From: Holtermannia corniformis
Taxonomy: Eukaryota > Basidiomycota > Tremellomycetes > Holtermanniales
Direction: 5' to 3'
Length of the DNA: 64,000 nucleotides
Assembly: GCA_001599935.1 (NCBI GenBank)
Contig: BCIJ01000042.1
Coordinates: 15,648-79,647 of the forward strand
Shown here piece after piece: positions 53,009 to 63,819 of this stretch. The position numbers and the translations under genes are program-made. How positions within the stretch are numbered: the first letter of the stretch is position 1; each line of letters opens with the position of its first letter. The notes beneath the pieces are model-generated. The model was not told the origin of the DNA. It did not search any database and was given only the letters and a program-made list of their open reading frames with translations.

Positions 53009-55221
53009 TTACATGATCACGCACTCCTTCTCGGCCTGCTGCCGAGTAGGCCGCGCAGCGGCCCGAGCAGCGCCTTGTTTCTTCATCTCTGTGAGACGCT
53101 GCATCGCGCGCTTGTTTCCTTGCGCTGCAAGGTGATCAGCATCACTTCGTCGTGCGTCGACGCGCGCTTGAATCGCGACCACTCACCCGCCGCGCGCATA
53201 TACCACCGTTTCGCAAGTTCGAGATCCTGCTTGACGCCGATGCCAATCTCGGTGTAGTCTGTCCAGACATGAGTACGGCAACGGCTGTACTAGACGCAAG
53301 GGCCTGCTGTGGCGCAGGAATACTTACAGCCAACGGCGTATTCAGCCTTTGCGAGACCCTTGTTGGCGGCTTTGCGGCCCCACAGGTATGCTTCTGTATC
53401 TGATTGCTTCAGGACGCCCTCTGTGCCATGTCAGCTTGGACGACTCGTGGTGGGACCAGACTGACCGCTGCCGGTCAGGTACCAGCCGCTGAGTGCGAGC
53501 TCTGCCTCTGAATCGCCCTTTTCCGCCGCTTTACTGTACCAAGCGATACTCCGCCTCGGATCGACTGGACAACCAAGCGTGCCGTACTCGTAGCATGTCC
53601 CGAGCTTGAATTGCGCGGGCGCATAGCTCAGTTGCGCAGCCTGGGTGTACAAGTCTTTTGCCGCGTTCGGATCGTACATGACGACCTTGTTGTCCTGGCG
53701 TTCGTGCAGGATGGCGAGCTCGTGCAGGGCGTGTGGGTTCTCCTCGTCTGCTTGGTTGGCGGCGCGGCGGAGCCATGTGATGGCTTCGCGCGGGTTGCGC
53801 GCTTGCGACAGCAGACCGCCGAGCAGGATCATGCCGAGCTTGTACATTGCCGCCGTGTCACCCAAAGCTGCCGCTTTGCGGTAGAACAGTACAGCACGGT
53901 TATGCTCTTTGCGCGTGCCGGCGCCAATCTCGTTGCACACGGCGGTCCGGTACGTGGCCGCCGGGTGATTCTGCTTGGACGCCTGCATGTAGAGCTGGTA
54001 TGCTCGCTCGTGATCGACCTGCAACCCAAGCTGACCCGTGCCATACAAGTTGGCGAGAAAGAATTGAGCGTCGGCATACGCGTCGGTGCCCGTCGCCAAC
54101 TTTTTGACGAGCTTGAGACTCTCGCCAACGAGTAGATCACGGTATTTGCGCCCTGATCGCGGATCCCGTTTACTGACTTCGTCGCCCAGGATCTTGGCGG
54201 CCTCGATCAAGTACTTTGCAAACCCAAACTGCGCTTCCGGATCGGGATCGCCCTTCATACGCGTTCGGTACTCGTCGACGAATGCCTTTGTGTAGGGCGG
54301 CTTGTTGACGTCGATGGCCGCTTGCGTGCCTTTGCGCCTGGCGTTCGAAGAGCCGATAGAGTTGCCGTTGGTGATGCTGCGCGAGAGGGAAGAGGTATTG
54401 GACAGGGCCGAGGCAGTGGTATTGGTCCGGTTGAGCGAACCCGGCTGTGAGACTATCGAGGGTGGACCGCCACCCGAAGGATATACTGGCGCGCCTGGCG
54501 GTAAACCGAGAAAGTCGTTGGCGGCCGCATAGTAAGGATTGGCATAGTCTTGCCGTGGTGGTTCCCAGCCATTGCCGCCTGGATACGCCGGTCCTGGGCC
54601 CGCCGGCTGTGCACCGTACGCGCCCATCCCGCTGTCCAGGCTGTAGACCGAAGCGGCGGCATCACGCAGCGGTTGGACCGTATCCTCGCCCTCGCCATAC
54701 GCATCATAGATCTGCTCTGCCGTCGTCGTCGCCCGTGCGTGCGGCTGAGCCTCTGTCAACCGGAGCGAAGACAAGTTGATGTCGTTCGGGTCCGATACCG
54801 GTCTTCTTGGCGGGCCGGGATGCTGCGGGTGATGATACGTTTGAGCTTGTGGTGGATGCTCATAGTCGACTGGCGAGTACGGTGCTTGTTCAGAGTTGGA
54901 AAAAGGTGCTTGCGGCGGGCTAGCGTACGCCGTGTCATATTGCTGTGGCTGTGATGGGAGGGGCGGTGCGCGCTCACGCATGTGTGCTTGGGATGCTACG
55001 ATCCGGATCCCATCAGCACCGAGACCACGACCGTAACAGCAAGACTGACGTCGATCTCTCAAGCTCTGACTCCTGGCCGAGCTCCCCGCTGAACCTCCTG
55101 CGACCGCGTACGCTCGCTCATCCTGCTCGTATCCCGGCGGGCTACCGTACGAAGGGTCCATCGTGTGCGCCCTGCGCGGGTGCGACGGCGCCAAGGACGA
55201 GGTCGAGCCCGGTCGTGACAT
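53009..55221 (-). CDS. SKT5: chitin synthase activator Skt5/Chs4 with SEL1 repeats and C-terminal CAAX box
   Basis: Skt5/Chs4 recruits and activates chitin synthase III at the cell cortex and neck. The N-terminal 320 residues are Pro/Gln/Ser/Tyr-rich. The repeat part starts P-P-Y-T-K-A-F-V-D-E-Y and carries six to seven SEL1-type units (A-D-A-Q-F-F-L-A-N-L-Y-G-x-G; A-A-M-Y-K-L-G-M-I; A-Q-F-K-L-G-T-C-Y-E-Y-G). Introns near 53460, 53320 and 53135 lead to N-K-R-A-M-Q-R-L. The protein ends Glu-Cys-Val-Ile-Met, a CAAX farnesylation box, as in yeast Chs4. The start is set at M-S-R-P-G-S (55221). An intron near 54987-55046 would remove an odd Cys-containing segment (S-C-C-Y-G-R) that is open in frame. 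Stop TAA 53009-53011. Confidence 0.92.
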
Positions 55222-55489
55222 GATCCAAAGGGGGACGATGCTGCGGATAGGGGATCGCACTCAACCTTGGGACGCGAGACGGCACAGTTTCGGTCGTGTG
55301 CTGTGCTCGAGTGGCTTCAGTGCGCAAACGCTCGAGGGGGATGCAGACTGTGATGGTGATAGAGTGGAATGCGAGCTGATGCCAACAAGACAGACGTGAA
55401 CGGCAGTGTTCGTGGCGGCGGCGGCGATCGATCCGTGTACAGGTTCATCCCAGCATGCAGCGAGCGAGCAAGACAGAACTGTACAAGCA

Positions 55490-56507
55490 TCATACACTGC
55501 CATCCGGCCCACCCTCGGCCTCGGCCTCGTCTTCCTCCACAAAGATCTCGTGGTATCGCTCAAGAATAGTCTCAATGGCCTGAGCGAAACCGTCAGCTCC
55601 AACACCACCGCTGGCGATCTCGCAACACACCTTGCACTGGAAGCTCATGTGTTCGAGGTTGAGACCGCCCTCTTCTGGCGGTGCACCGAGCAGTGTCGGG
55701 CCAAAGACGATGCTCAGGTTCGAGACGGACATCTGGTTCATGTGCTCTTGTCGCCGGACCCTGAGCCGCATCAGCCTGCCGCAGCTCGCCACGCCAGCCC
55801 CACTACACACTTGTCAAGGTGGCCCATGAAGAACTTGAGCGTAGCATAGTTTGGATCCGGCAGCTCGTTGACCTGCTCGTGAAGCCGGATATGCCGCAGT
55901 CGGTCATTCTCATAGCCTGGCTCGATCAGTTCCGCATCTCTCACTACGCGCTGGAAGAGCTCACGCGCAGCGTCAATGAACCCATGGTACAGCCCATACG
56001 TCAACAGCGGTTCTGGCAACTCGCGGAACCACAGCTTGAGAGCGCCAGAGACGACGTTGATATCGGCGCTCCACTCGTCCGACATGATGTCGACCGCGTC
56101 AATGTCTGCTCGTCCATCAGCATGTTGCTTGGCCTGTCAAACAGGACACACCTCGATCCAAAGCATTCTTCAATGATTGCACGCGAGACGTCATGCCCGA
56201 CAAGCGATAGATACCCGTCGAATCGAGTCCTATGCAGCCGTCAGCCAGCCTGTGGTGCAACTCGACCGCATAGCCGTACCATACGTCTCGATCGCCTCGG
56301 CGCACTTTTCAACAATCTTTGGCACCTCGCGCCCATCCCGCACGAGCTGCTCGCCCAGCTCGACCCCGAACGTCGCCCCGCCAGGAGTCGAGTGATTTCG
56401 GCTCGCAATCTGATCGACAATGACATTCGCGTTGCCTGATGATGCTTGGGTGACTGGGGCGGCGGATCCCGAGATGCCGTTGGAAGGGTATGAAGAGGGC
56501 TGTTGTG

Positions 56508-56541
<34 letters not shown>

Positions 56542-58212
56542 TTGCGCTTGCTGCGGGGCTTGAGCTTGGTTCTGCGCTTGTGCGTTGACCTGCGACTGCA
56601 CATGTGGCGGCAACGGCGGCAGCTGTGACCGTCTATCAGCACGATCCTCGCCCAACCGAACCCCACGTACAAACCCGTCCTCGTACGGTCCCTCACGTCT
56701 TGGACCTCTCGGAGTCCCGCGCGCGACCGCATAGTTTTGCATGTAGGCCTTGAAATCGGAACGGTTATCGATCGACTCGATGATGGCGCTCAAACCAGGC
56801 CCTTCAAACCGATCAGTGTCTGATCATGCACTGCGTTGACATTACCCACCGTCCTCGGTCGCCCCCAGCGGGTTCACCAACGTCCCATCGCCAAGTAACG
56901 TCGACTCGTACAAGAAAGCATAGCGCGAGAGATGGTATTGCGTGCCCATGTCGAGTTCGTCGGCGCACTCTTTGAGAAGCTCAACCAAGCGTCAGCGCTG
57001 CCATCAACAGAACGGATCCAACCGACCCGCAGGATCTTGGGTAATTGAAAGTTGAAGTACTCCTGGCGGATCGCCTGTGATTCCAGCACGGCTTTGCGAA
57101 AGACTTCACTGACGGCCGACATGCGCGACCGAACGTCGTCTTCTTGCCGTTGCATCTGTGATGCGTTAGCTGCTCTTGTGGTTTATGTGCGTTAGGTCAC
57201 ACCTGGGCCGGACCCTTGCCCTTGAACAGCAGTCCACCCTTCATGGCCTTTCCGAGTCCACGCTTGCCCTCCTTGCCCAAGCCGTTGATTGTGCCGGACC
57301 CGCTCGCAGCCATGTAGGTGGATGATCCCGAGTTGGACGTGCGCATGCCCACGTCCTTGAAGGATTCACCCTCTTTGGCAGCCAAAAGGCGCTCGAGCTC
57401 CTCCGCGGTCGAGTCAAAGCGTTGCTTGGCCTGACGAGTCAATACCAGCACCTTATCCACAGAGCAGAAACCAACCTTGTCCATGATCATCTCGCTCTCC
57501 TGCAGATTCCGCTCAAAGCGCGTCCCATTGTCCTTATGCTACAGCCGTCAGCTTCGACACCACCGAGACAAACGACGGATCGACGAACCAACTTGCGCAA
57601 GCGCTCTCCTTCCTTGGCAAGCGTCAGCAGCTCGTCGCTCATCTCGATTAATCGTTGTGCGAATCGCAATCGATTTTGGGCAAGCGCGTCTTGTAGCCTC
57701 AGCGAGTTTTGATAGGCGTTGACGAACGAGCTACGGAATCAATCAATCATCGTATCCCTTGATGAACTGAGGTAGCCGACTCACCCCGCCTTGCAGTCTC
57801 CGCGCGCGTACACGTCCGAGGTGATGCGTGCGAGCTCGGTCAACGACCTCGCGTACTTTTCCTCGACTTCGGCCCGGGACCGAAAGTAGACTGCGACTTG
57901 CTGCAGAGGGCGTCAGCTCGGCGCACTGCGTCGACTAGATAGCCAAGCGATTCACCTTGCAAGATGCTATACTCTGCTTTATCCGGTCCGCGAGCAGCGG
58001 TAACGCACACTGTGCCCATCAGCGGCCGATCTGGTCCAGACCAGTGCACCCACGTCCATGTCACACAGGCTGCGCAGCACGCCCTCATCGAAAGCGACCG
58101 GGACGACATCGCCATCAGTTAGCTTGCTGAACCCCGAGCTGACCCTGTGATCGACACTGGGACGAGCCGCATGATCCGTCGTCGAGCTGGACGCTGACGG
58201 GTGCGAGGACAT
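55490..58212 (-). CDS. RGD1: F-BAR plus RhoGAP protein (Rgd1-like)
   Basis: A membrane-curving GTPase-activating protein for Rho GTPases at sites of polarised growth and septation. The start M-S-S-H-P-S-A-S-S-S (58212) leads into V-A-F-D-E-G-V-L-R-S-L-C. The F-BAR helices follow over many short exons (E-E-K-Y-A-R-S-L, R-F-A-Q-R-L-I-E-M-S-D-E-L, F-D-S-T-A-E-E-L-E-R-L). Next is the end of the F-BAR (Y-E-S-T-L-L-G-D-G-T) and a linker with a Gln tract of 12 or so residues (CAG repeat near 56512-56540). The RhoGAP domain has V-P-K-I-V-E-K-C, then G-I-Y-R-L-S-G (arginine finger region), A-L-K-L-W-F-R-E-L-P-E-P-L-L and M-S-V-S-N-L-S-I-V-F-G-P. It ends in an acidic tail. Confidence 0.9.
56510..56545. 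repeat. CAG/CTG trinucleotide repeat (poly-Gln)
   Basis: About ten ctg units encode the Gln tract between the F-BAR and RhoGAP domains on the minus strand. Confidence 0.85.
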
Positions 58213-58289
58213 GGAGGGTGGAGAGGGCGGTTGGATGTCGAGAGCTGTAGAGATGGCCGTGAGCGGGTTGGGATGGCCATAGCTTTGGC

Positions 58290-58693
58290 TCACAATATGC
58301 TCTTGAGCGTTCGACTTCGGCGCCGTTCATGTTGCGCGCCGGCCGTGCTGACGACCTTGTCTAGATCCAATGTCCCGCAGTTGACCTGAGATGCTTTGCA
58401 GACGTTGGCGAGACGAGCCAGGCGTTTGATGGTCGAGTCGAGACGACGGTCGACGACAGCCCCTGTTCGGCCCACGACGCCGTCGAGCTGTCTGATCCGG
58501 TTCGACGCCGACGTCGCCGACGACTTCAAGTCTTGTTAGCGAGCAATATCAACAGCTTGAGAGCCGTCGCGGTTGGACTGCGATGGATAAGATGTTTGGT
58601 CGTCACCAAACAGAGAGTCGCGCGCCCGTCGACCGTACCGACTGCGGCCGATGCTGGCTGAAGCGACGTTGGGTGCTGCAGCAGCAGTGAACA
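58290..58693 (-). CDS. uncharacterised small protein, possibly coiled-coil
   Basis: Not recognised. An upstream exon starting M-F-T-A-A-A-A-P-N-V contains R-Y-G-R-R-A-R-D-S-L-F. It joins in phase, with a GTGACG donor and an AACAAG acceptor near 58620/58535, to L-K-S-S-A-T-S-A-S-N-R-I-R-Q-L-D-G-V-V-G. A helical region with R-R-L-D-S-T-I-K-R-L-A-R-L-A-N-V follows. The frame ends 78 bp before the RGD1-like start, so it could also be an untranslated or alternative 5' part of that gene. The helix pattern is weakly like small SNARE or vesicle-tether subunits, which is only a guess. Confidence 0.35.
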
Positions 58694-58734
58694 TGCAGAG
58701 ACAATGCATCTAGTCGTACCGTATCCAAACACCA

Positions 58735-60498
58735 CTACAGCTTGTCAACCGAGATCCCAAAGCCATCCACCGCGACGCCGCTCTCTGCTGCCTGGCCATT
58801 CTCCCACAAGACCGTGCTCGGCCCCGGCGCCGTCGCTGCCCGGCCGCGACTGCCAAAGCGCTGCACCTCGCCCATCTTGACGGCTTCCCACTCGACGCGG
58901 ATAAAGACCCAGCCCCAGCGGCGCATGAGCTCGAGCGCTTCCATCATGAAGACGCCCGATTCGATTTCGGAAATCGTGTGCAGGTGCGACGAGAGCTTGA
59001 GGGACCAGGTGAAGCGGAGGATAAGGTCGATCAGCGTGAACAGGTAGTATACCGAGGCGTCGGGGAGCAGCAGGGTCGGTCGTAGGCCCCAGGCTGGACG
59101 TGGCGAGGGCAGACTGACCGGGTGGGCGGTGATGACGGGTGAACTGGGGTTGGGCGATGGGCAGGGCGAGCGTTGGTGTTGGTGTGCCGAGCCGGTACGG
59201 AAAAAGCGCTTGACTCGCTCCACGATCGTCTCTTGCCTTCGCGGGCCCTGCGAGAGCGAACGGGGTATTGTCAAAGGCGAGCCAAGCAACCCGTTCCCAG
59301 CACCCGCCACCTCGTCTGTCCGTCCCAGCGGTCTCCCAAACCACGTATCGGCCTCGAGCAGGGCCAGTCCCCAATCTCGACTGACGTCCCACCAAAAGCT
59401 GAACACCGAGTTGACGACGACGCTGAGCAACCAGAGCCGGAACAGGCGGTGCTCGCCAAACCACCGATCGCCCGTATCGCCGAGTTCTTGGATCGACATG
59501 CCGCGCTGGGTCGCAATCTCACTCACGACCGTCTTTTGCGCGGCCGAGAGCAAGATGACGGGGAACGCGGAAAAGTACTTGCATGCGTTCATGAGCGGCC
59601 GCGGGTTGCTGTAGGCCGATTGGTGGAACTCGAGCATGCACTGGCGAAAGCGGACGAGGTAGGGTAGGCTGCGTCGTCAGTAGACGCAGACGTGGATACG
59701 GCAGACATACCACACCATGGCGAGTACGACCCAGCCACTCCAGCCGGGTCGAGCGACTCGACCTTCGGTGATCCCACCGGTCCAGATCTGGCACGCAGAG
59801 ACCCAGAGGTCGCCTAGGACCTTGGCAAACGAGGTCAGGATATCGGCCAGGATGACATCGGCAAAGTGGATAGGCTGGGTTGTGGGCGGCATGACGATGC
59901 GGCGGACGGCTCTGGGAGACGATCAGTACCAGCCGGCCGAGGACATGACATACCTGAGGAATGCATTGCGTTCCCGCTGCACTCCCGCTCGGCGCGACGG
60001 TAGCATGCATCCCAGCACGACGCCGAGCATGATGACGCCCACGAGCGCTCTGTACCGCTCCATACGGTCCGGCTCACCCCTTGTCACGAGCCGAAAGATG
60101 ACCCAGCCCGCACCGACCCAAGCGGTGTAGAGCAGAAAGATGCGATACACGGGCTGGTAGAGCGTACCAGGACTCGGCCTAGGAGCGACATGTACTGCCG
60201 GTCTAGCATGGCCTGGCCGAGTCGGCGTCTCTGGCTCGGTCGATGGTTGGGCGGCATTCTCGAGCTCGTCGAGCTCCAACGGGCCGTCCTCGTCCTCGCC
60301 ATCTCGAAAGTCGAGGACCCAGCTAGTGTCCAGTCCGAGCTTGGAGAGGATGTGCAGGTTGAGGGCCCACAGCAGCAGAGCGAGCCCCAGCAAGAACAAG
60401 ACGCGGAACGGGAGTGGGAACGAGGCCGAGAGGGAGGGCAGGGTGATGTGCGAGTGCGTCGGGTGGTACGTGTCGGTCGGGGGAGAGTCAATGTCCAT
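58735..60498 (-). CDS. ERD1: EXS-domain membrane protein, Erd1-like
   Basis: Yeast Erd1 is a Golgi membrane protein needed for retention of luminal ER proteins, Golgi glycosylation and phosphate recycling. The start M-D-I-D-S-P-P-T-D leads to a first hydrophobic helix (F-R-V-L-F-L-L-G-L-A-L-L-L-W-A), then W-V-L-D-F. More helices follow, and P-I-H-F-A-D-V-I-L-A-D-I-L-T-S-F is the EXS-family block. After short introns come R-F-R-Q-C-M, N-A-C-K-Y-F-S-A-F-P-V-I and W-D-V-S-R-D-W-G-L. A Ser/Pro-rich loop follows, then L-P-D-A-S-V-Y-Y, W-S-L-K-L-S-S and E-A-L-E-L-M-R-R-W-G-W-V-F-I-R-V-E-W-E. These are the typical EXS/XPR1/Erd1 motifs, without an SPX domain. Stop at 58735. Confidence 0.88.
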
Positions 60499-60670
60499 CT
60501 TCCCACTCGTCTAGCACCGGCTCGGTGCAGACAGACTGGGTCGAAGCAGGACAAGAGGGTGAACAAGTCGGTCGCACGAAACCGGCGCGTCGATTGCTCG
60601 CTTGGTTCTCGGTCCTCGTCGGTTGCGACCAAGAGAACGACGGCGACGGCGAGCTAGGTATCAGAGAGCC
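60499..60670. promoter_or_regulatory. short divergent promoter, Erd1-like / SDHAF1-like
   Basis: Only 172 bp separate the two outward-facing start codons, so the genes likely share promoter elements. Confidence 0.4.
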
Positions 60671-61265
60671 ATGCCACCAGGAGCGCGGGTAGCAGCACGG
60701 TCAGGTCTGCAAAAAGATGTCGTCGACATGTACCGTCGGTGCGCAGCTCGATCGGCACAGCCAACAAGGCTGATCGGATCTCCCAGCGGTGTTCGGATCG
60801 CATACAGCAAACCACTGGTCAGTCTCACAGCTACGCAACGCTCAAGAGCTGAAGAGATTCCCAGGCCGTGCGGCAGGCGTTCCTCACCCACCTCCGATAC
60901 AACTTTCACCACCCACCCCTCACCAAACGAGACTATACCGCGATCGAGCATCAGGTCGGTCACTGTCGGAGCTGACTAGCCGTGCACTCTGCGGCTAGTT
61001 CCTGGCTGTGATTGATGATTCTCCACACTGACTTTACCAGCTCCGCCGGTTCGATCGCACCCTCGACATGCTCGCCGACAACTCGGTTCAGCGTATAAAC
61101 GTCAGCAAAGACATGGAGGCGTGGTGGAGTGCTCAAGTCGATCGTGTCCGCGCTTGCTCACCCTCAGAAACTGCACAAGCCGACAGTCCCGAGCCCAAAG
61201 CGACAGGCGCCGAGGCCAAAGCTGAAAGCTGGGGCGGTCGACTGCCCGGCCCGGGCGGTACATGA
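60671..61265 (+). CDS. SDH6: LYR-motif assembly factor, SDHAF1/Sdh6-like
   Basis: Sdh6/SDHAF1 helps put Fe-S clusters into succinate dehydrogenase in the mitochondrial matrix. The start M-P-P-G-A-R-V-A-A-R-S-G-L-Q-K-D-V-V-D-M-Y-R-R carries the LYR-type motif as M-Y-R. It is joined (donor gtgcgc, acceptor ctcccag) to G-V-R-I-A-Y-S-K-P-L. That is joined to A-V-R-Q-A-F-L-T-H-L-R-Y-N-F and D-Y-T-A-I-E-H, matching the K-P...R-x-x-F...F-R...I-E-H pattern of the family. The last exons give L-R-R-F-D-R-T-L-D-M-L and W-W-S-A-Q, then a polar tail absent from short homologues. The alternative without splicing breaks these motifs. Stop at 61263-61265. Confidence 0.82.
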
Positions 61266-61740
61266 TCCTGTCGCCCTCTCTCCATTATTGTACTTGTAAC
61301 CCTACATGCAGTCACCGCATCTCATACCGTCATGGATCCACTCCCGCCCAGGTCGTGATCCTACAAATCGCAACATGACGCAAACGACCCACCTTGATGG
61401 TGGCGCTGGTAGCGTGCTTTCTGTCTAATGCCTGCTCTGCGTCCTGGCTCGTGTTCGATTCCATGCCTGGATTCCACATTGTGTTCACAACCGACTGGAA
61501 AAAAAACGACGGTTTCCTGGAGACGTCCAGGTTTTTTGCCACTCTGCAGGCGTGCTGTCGATCCCTCGAAAACAGCATCCTGCTCCCCGCGCTAAATTGT
61601 CAAGGGCCTCCCCTCTGCTGTACTTTGTCCACTCAACCTCATCGTACACGCGAGAACAGTCCATGCATCCCTGTCGCTATTCACTAGACTTCTTCCTATC
61701 CACTCTGCCTTGACACGTCTCGGCTGTTCGCTGGATGCGC
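61266..61740. other. intergenic between convergent genes
   Basis: 475 bp between the stops of the SDHAF1-like and fasciclin genes. A 97-codon frame (61394-61687, plus) has a hydrophobic start but no other support. Confidence 0.4.
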
Positions 61741-63466
61741 TTACTGCTCGGCGGCCCATTCGAAGAGCCAGCTACACATCGTCAGTAACCCTCTCGATCG
61801 AAAGGAGGCCAACCGACCTCTCCCAGTTGTCCCACGTGCCCTGCTCGAGCAGCTCGCCGTCATGGTCGTGGTGCTTGTGCGGCGGGACGAGGACCTTGCC
61901 AATCACATGGATCACACCGTTGATGGCCGGCACGTCGGTCTTTTCAACCTGCTCGCCGTTGACGCTGATCGTGACCTTGACCGCACCAGGCACAGGCAAG
62001 ACCTTGGTCTTGTCGACCACGATGGCAAGCGAAGCGTTGTTGCCGAGGCCCGACGGGAGCGAAAACTCGTGGTGGAACGAAATGTCGTCGCCGAGCGAGG
62101 GAACGGCGTTTTTGTGGTCATGGTGGACGACGTGGAGCAGTTCAGAGAACAAGATGGTGTTGGGCAACGCGTGGTACGCGAGCACCTTTGTGAGAACCTC
62201 TTTGCCAAACGGCGAGAACAGGAAGAACTTGAGCTTTGGCGGAAGCTGGTGGAACGCATCGTTGGTCGGCGCGAACAGCGTCACGGCGCCGGTACCCTTG
62301 AACGCGGCTATGAAACATCAGCTTTGATGTCGAGTGACAGACAAGCGACTTACGTTTGCCCTCCTTGCTGTTCTTGGAGTCATACTCCCACTCGAGGTAC
62401 TTTTCGCCGCCAACCTGCGTGTCTGTCAGCCACTGCTTGGCTCAACGATCGACCCAACACACCTTCTGTACCGATGATGTGAGCGTCGAGAACTCTTCTG
62501 GGAAGAGGAACGCAATGTCGAGCACCGACGGCGCCGGAAACAACGGGTGCTCGATCGTGTGGATGTAGCCGTTCTTGACCTTGAGATCGGCCGACTTGAC
62601 CTTGATGTAGTAGTTGAGCTTGAGCGCTGTGCAAGTCAGCTTGTGCGAGGGATGCACTGGGGGAACACTGACTGGGCGGAACGAAAGACTTTTCAATCTT
62701 GATGCGGCGGTGGAGGCCGCCAAACGAGCCAAAGTCGGCCTTGAGGGCCGTGCTGAGACGGTCAGCCATGACGGCAAGCGTCGCTAGTTGGGCTCTACTG
62801 ACGCGACCGTCGAGTTTTCAGCGAGCTCTGACGCGCTCAGAGCGCGTTCGAGGCCGTGATACTGCAAGACGCGCTTAAGGATCTCCTTGAAGATCTGCTT
62901 CTTCTTTTCGTCGTCCTTGTCGCCACCCTTGTGCTCGTGGTGCTCATAAGCTGGGTAGCGGGCGATGAAAGCGAGAATGTCGGTCGGGGTCGGCGAGGAC
63001 GCGAGTGCACGCTGATGCCATCAGCCGTGACCGCTTCCATCTCGATCTACTAACCAACGCGGCCTCGTCGTCATCATCGTGATCGTGGTGCTTGTGCGGG
63101 TCCGGGATCGCATCATTATCAGGCGCAAAAAAAGTGATCTGCAAGCTCGCATCGTCAAGATACTTTGCCGCCGTGCCATCAATCTGTCCGGATCAGTACC
63201 CGGATCGGCCGATCGATCGCGCAGTGACCGACCTTGATCAGCTTGACGAGCTTGCTAAACTCTTGCTTTTCCTGCAGGACCTGCCAGACTGTCTTTTCTT
63301 CGTCGTTGGCGACGTGGACGGGCGCAAAGTACTCTGCGGCCTTGTTCCAGATCTGGCCGGTGAAGCCTGTTTGGATAGAGTGCCATTCGGCTTCCGAGAG
63401 CTCGTTTGTGGTTGCGGGTGCGGCGAGGGCCAGAGGGAGCAGCGGCGCGAGGAGAGCCCAGCGCAT
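61741..63466 (-). CDS. secreted fasciclin (FAS1) domain protein, two domains
   Basis: FAS1 proteins are extracellular or cell-wall adhesion-type proteins. The N terminus M-R-W-A-L-L-A-P-L-L-P-L-A-L-A-A-P-A is a clear signal peptide. The first FAS1 domain has V-W-Q-V-L-Q, then I-T-F-F-A-P-D-N-D-A-I and L-K-R-V-L-Q-Y-H, then I-H-T-I-E-H-P-L-F-P. The second has V-T-L-F-A-P-T-N-D-A-F-H-Q-L, K-V-L-A-Y-H-A-L-P and I-N-G-V-I-H-V-I-G-K-V-L-V-P-P. The last exon, after an intron near 61810, gives W-L-F-E-W-A-A-E-Q and the stop at 61741. No GPI-type hydrophobic end is present, so it is probably secreted. His/Asp-rich patches (K-H-H-D-H-D twice, E-H-H-E-H-K once) stand out. Confidence 0.9.
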
Positions 63467-63819
63467 GATGGATCGATGGAGAGTGACAAGGCGGGTGCTG
63501 AGATCTTATAGCGTGCGAGGGAACGGAACGGGAGAATGCACCTGGTCAGCAGAGCACGTCGGCGTTGCTCATCGCGCGTCAGTGGGGGACCGCAGTGGCA
63601 ACAGCACAGACCACGTCGGTCACAGCAATCTGTAGCATCGAGGTGCGCGGTTGATGTTCATGGGCAAGCGGGTGATGATCCCAACGCTGCATCGTCATGA
63701 TCGATGCAGCCAACTCAGCAAAAGTCAAAAAGCCATGCACCTGCGTTCCGTTCCAAACCTCCGATCGGCCGAACAAGGTTCCGCACGGTCACTGTCGATG
63801 GCGCACGCGTCACATCACG
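63467..63819. promoter_or_regulatory. upstream region of the fasciclin gene
   Basis: 353 bp with no supported gene. It lies between the FAS1 start codon and the stop of the next minus-strand gene. Confidence 0.4.

Noticed and set aside
61394..61687. 97-codon frame with a hydrophobic N terminus, a possible small secreted protein
   Set aside because: It sits in the gap between two convergent stops, has no homology I recognise and no other signal. Chance cannot be excluded.
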